From JBFXDW01 sp050180745 (lineage in GTDB: Bacteria; Pseudomonadota; Alphaproteobacteria; UBA9219), in contig JBFXDW010000091.1 of the NCBI GenBank assembly GCA_050180745.1, positions 1 to 7,046 of the forward strand: a stretch of 7,046 nt of DNA, written 5' to 3'. Below the pieces are notes generated by a model that was not told the origin of the DNA, ran no database searches, and saw only the letters and a program-made list of their open reading frames with translations. This document shows, piece after piece, positions 6,676 through 7,046 of this stretch. How positions within the stretch are numbered: the first letter of the stretch is position 1; every line of letters begins with the position of its first letter. The position numbers and the translations under genes were made by a program.

Positions 6676-7046
6676 TTAACTTACAGCCTTACATTGTTTG
6701 TCACCAAGGGTTCTTATCGCATCGACGATAAAATCCATACGCGAACCTTTCGATCCCTTGACCATTACGACATCTCCGTCTCTGAGGCCATCTGTTAGGT
6801 TTGTGGCCAGAGCGGTGCTGTCAGGAGCATAGTCACCTTTTATAGTGGCGGGCAGCGTGTCGTAAAGATGTCTCATCAAAGGCCCACAGCAATGAACAAG
6901 ATCAATTTTATGTTCTATGAGAGAATCGCATAATCCAGCATGGAGGTCTGGTGATTCGCTCCCAAGTTCCAACATATCTCCTAAAACAGCGATTCGACGA
7001 CCTGCGGGGCCAAGGGCGATAAGTCCCAAAACCTCAAAGGCGGCGC
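6676..7046 (-). CDS. murF: UDP-MurNAc-tripeptide--D-Ala-D-Ala ligase MurF, C-terminal part only
   Basis: The last 122 codons of murF are present; the gene continues past the right edge, so the ATP-binding and most substrate-binding parts are not seen. MurF is the cytoplasmic ATP-dependent ligase that adds D-Ala-D-Ala to UDP-MurNAc-tripeptide, making the substrate of MraY. The fragment is the Mur ligase C-terminal domain. It starts with EVLGL, then GRRIAVLGDMLELGSESPDLH and, near the end, DGDVVMVKGSKGSRMDFIVD, which is typical of MurF rather than MurC, MurD or MurE. The frame has no stop up to the edge, and its apparent start at 7029 is an internal TTG, not the real start. It directly precedes mraY in the usual dcw order. 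Confidence 0.95.
   Translation of the reverse strand, partial: AAFEVLGLIALGPAGRRIAVLGDMLELGSESPDLHAGLCDSLIEHKIDLVHCCGPLMRHLYDTLPATIKGDYAPDSTALATNLTDGLRDGDVVMVKGSKGSRMDFIVDAIRTLGDKQCKAVS

Overview
The window looks like a stretch of chromosome from a Gram-negative, motile, peptidoglycan-making bacterium. An alphaproteobacterium with moderate rather than high GC is the best guess. This is inferred from the style of the chemoreceptor signalling domain, the N-terminus of the Wzy/WaaL-like protein (WEPAPFDLLF), and the murF-mraY gene order. No rRNA or other taxonomic marker is present, so the assignment is tentative. Seven protein genes fill almost all of the window, two of them cut by its edges. 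I see no tRNA, rRNA, CRISPR array, insertion sequence or phage gene.

Left third (1-3107), surface polysaccharide genes: a CelD/BioF2-like GNAT acyltransferase (minus strand, cut at the left edge) is divergent from a family 2 glycosyltransferase (plus strand). The 3' end of the glycosyltransferase overlaps by 34 bp the 3' end of an oppositely oriented O-antigen ligase/polymerase-like membrane protein. Together they fit building, modifying and polymerising or ligating a cell-surface glycan. They are three separate transcription units by orientation, not one operon.

Middle (3108-5558): a divergent intergenic region with a short perfect hairpin leads into a membrane-bound methyl-accepting chemotaxis protein. 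This receptor appears to lack a HAMP domain and is closed by a good intrinsic terminator. Next comes a near-consensus sigma-70 type promoter driving an unrecognised 198-residue lipoprotein with a coiled-coil-like, charged C-terminal half.

Right third (5574-7046): the minus-strand murF-mraY pair of the division and cell wall (dcw) cluster makes UDP-MurNAc-pentapeptide and then lipid I. In many bacteria murD and ftsW follow mraY. Here the cluster stops at mraY and runs head-on into the lipoprotein gene with a 15-nt gap.

No clearly new multi-gene system is evident. The most notable items are the HAMP-less chemoreceptor, the broken dcw order and the orphan lipoprotein. Two start codons (chemoreceptor and Wzy-like protein) should be set downstream of the longest possible ORF because good Shine-Dalgarno sequences precede the internal ATGs.
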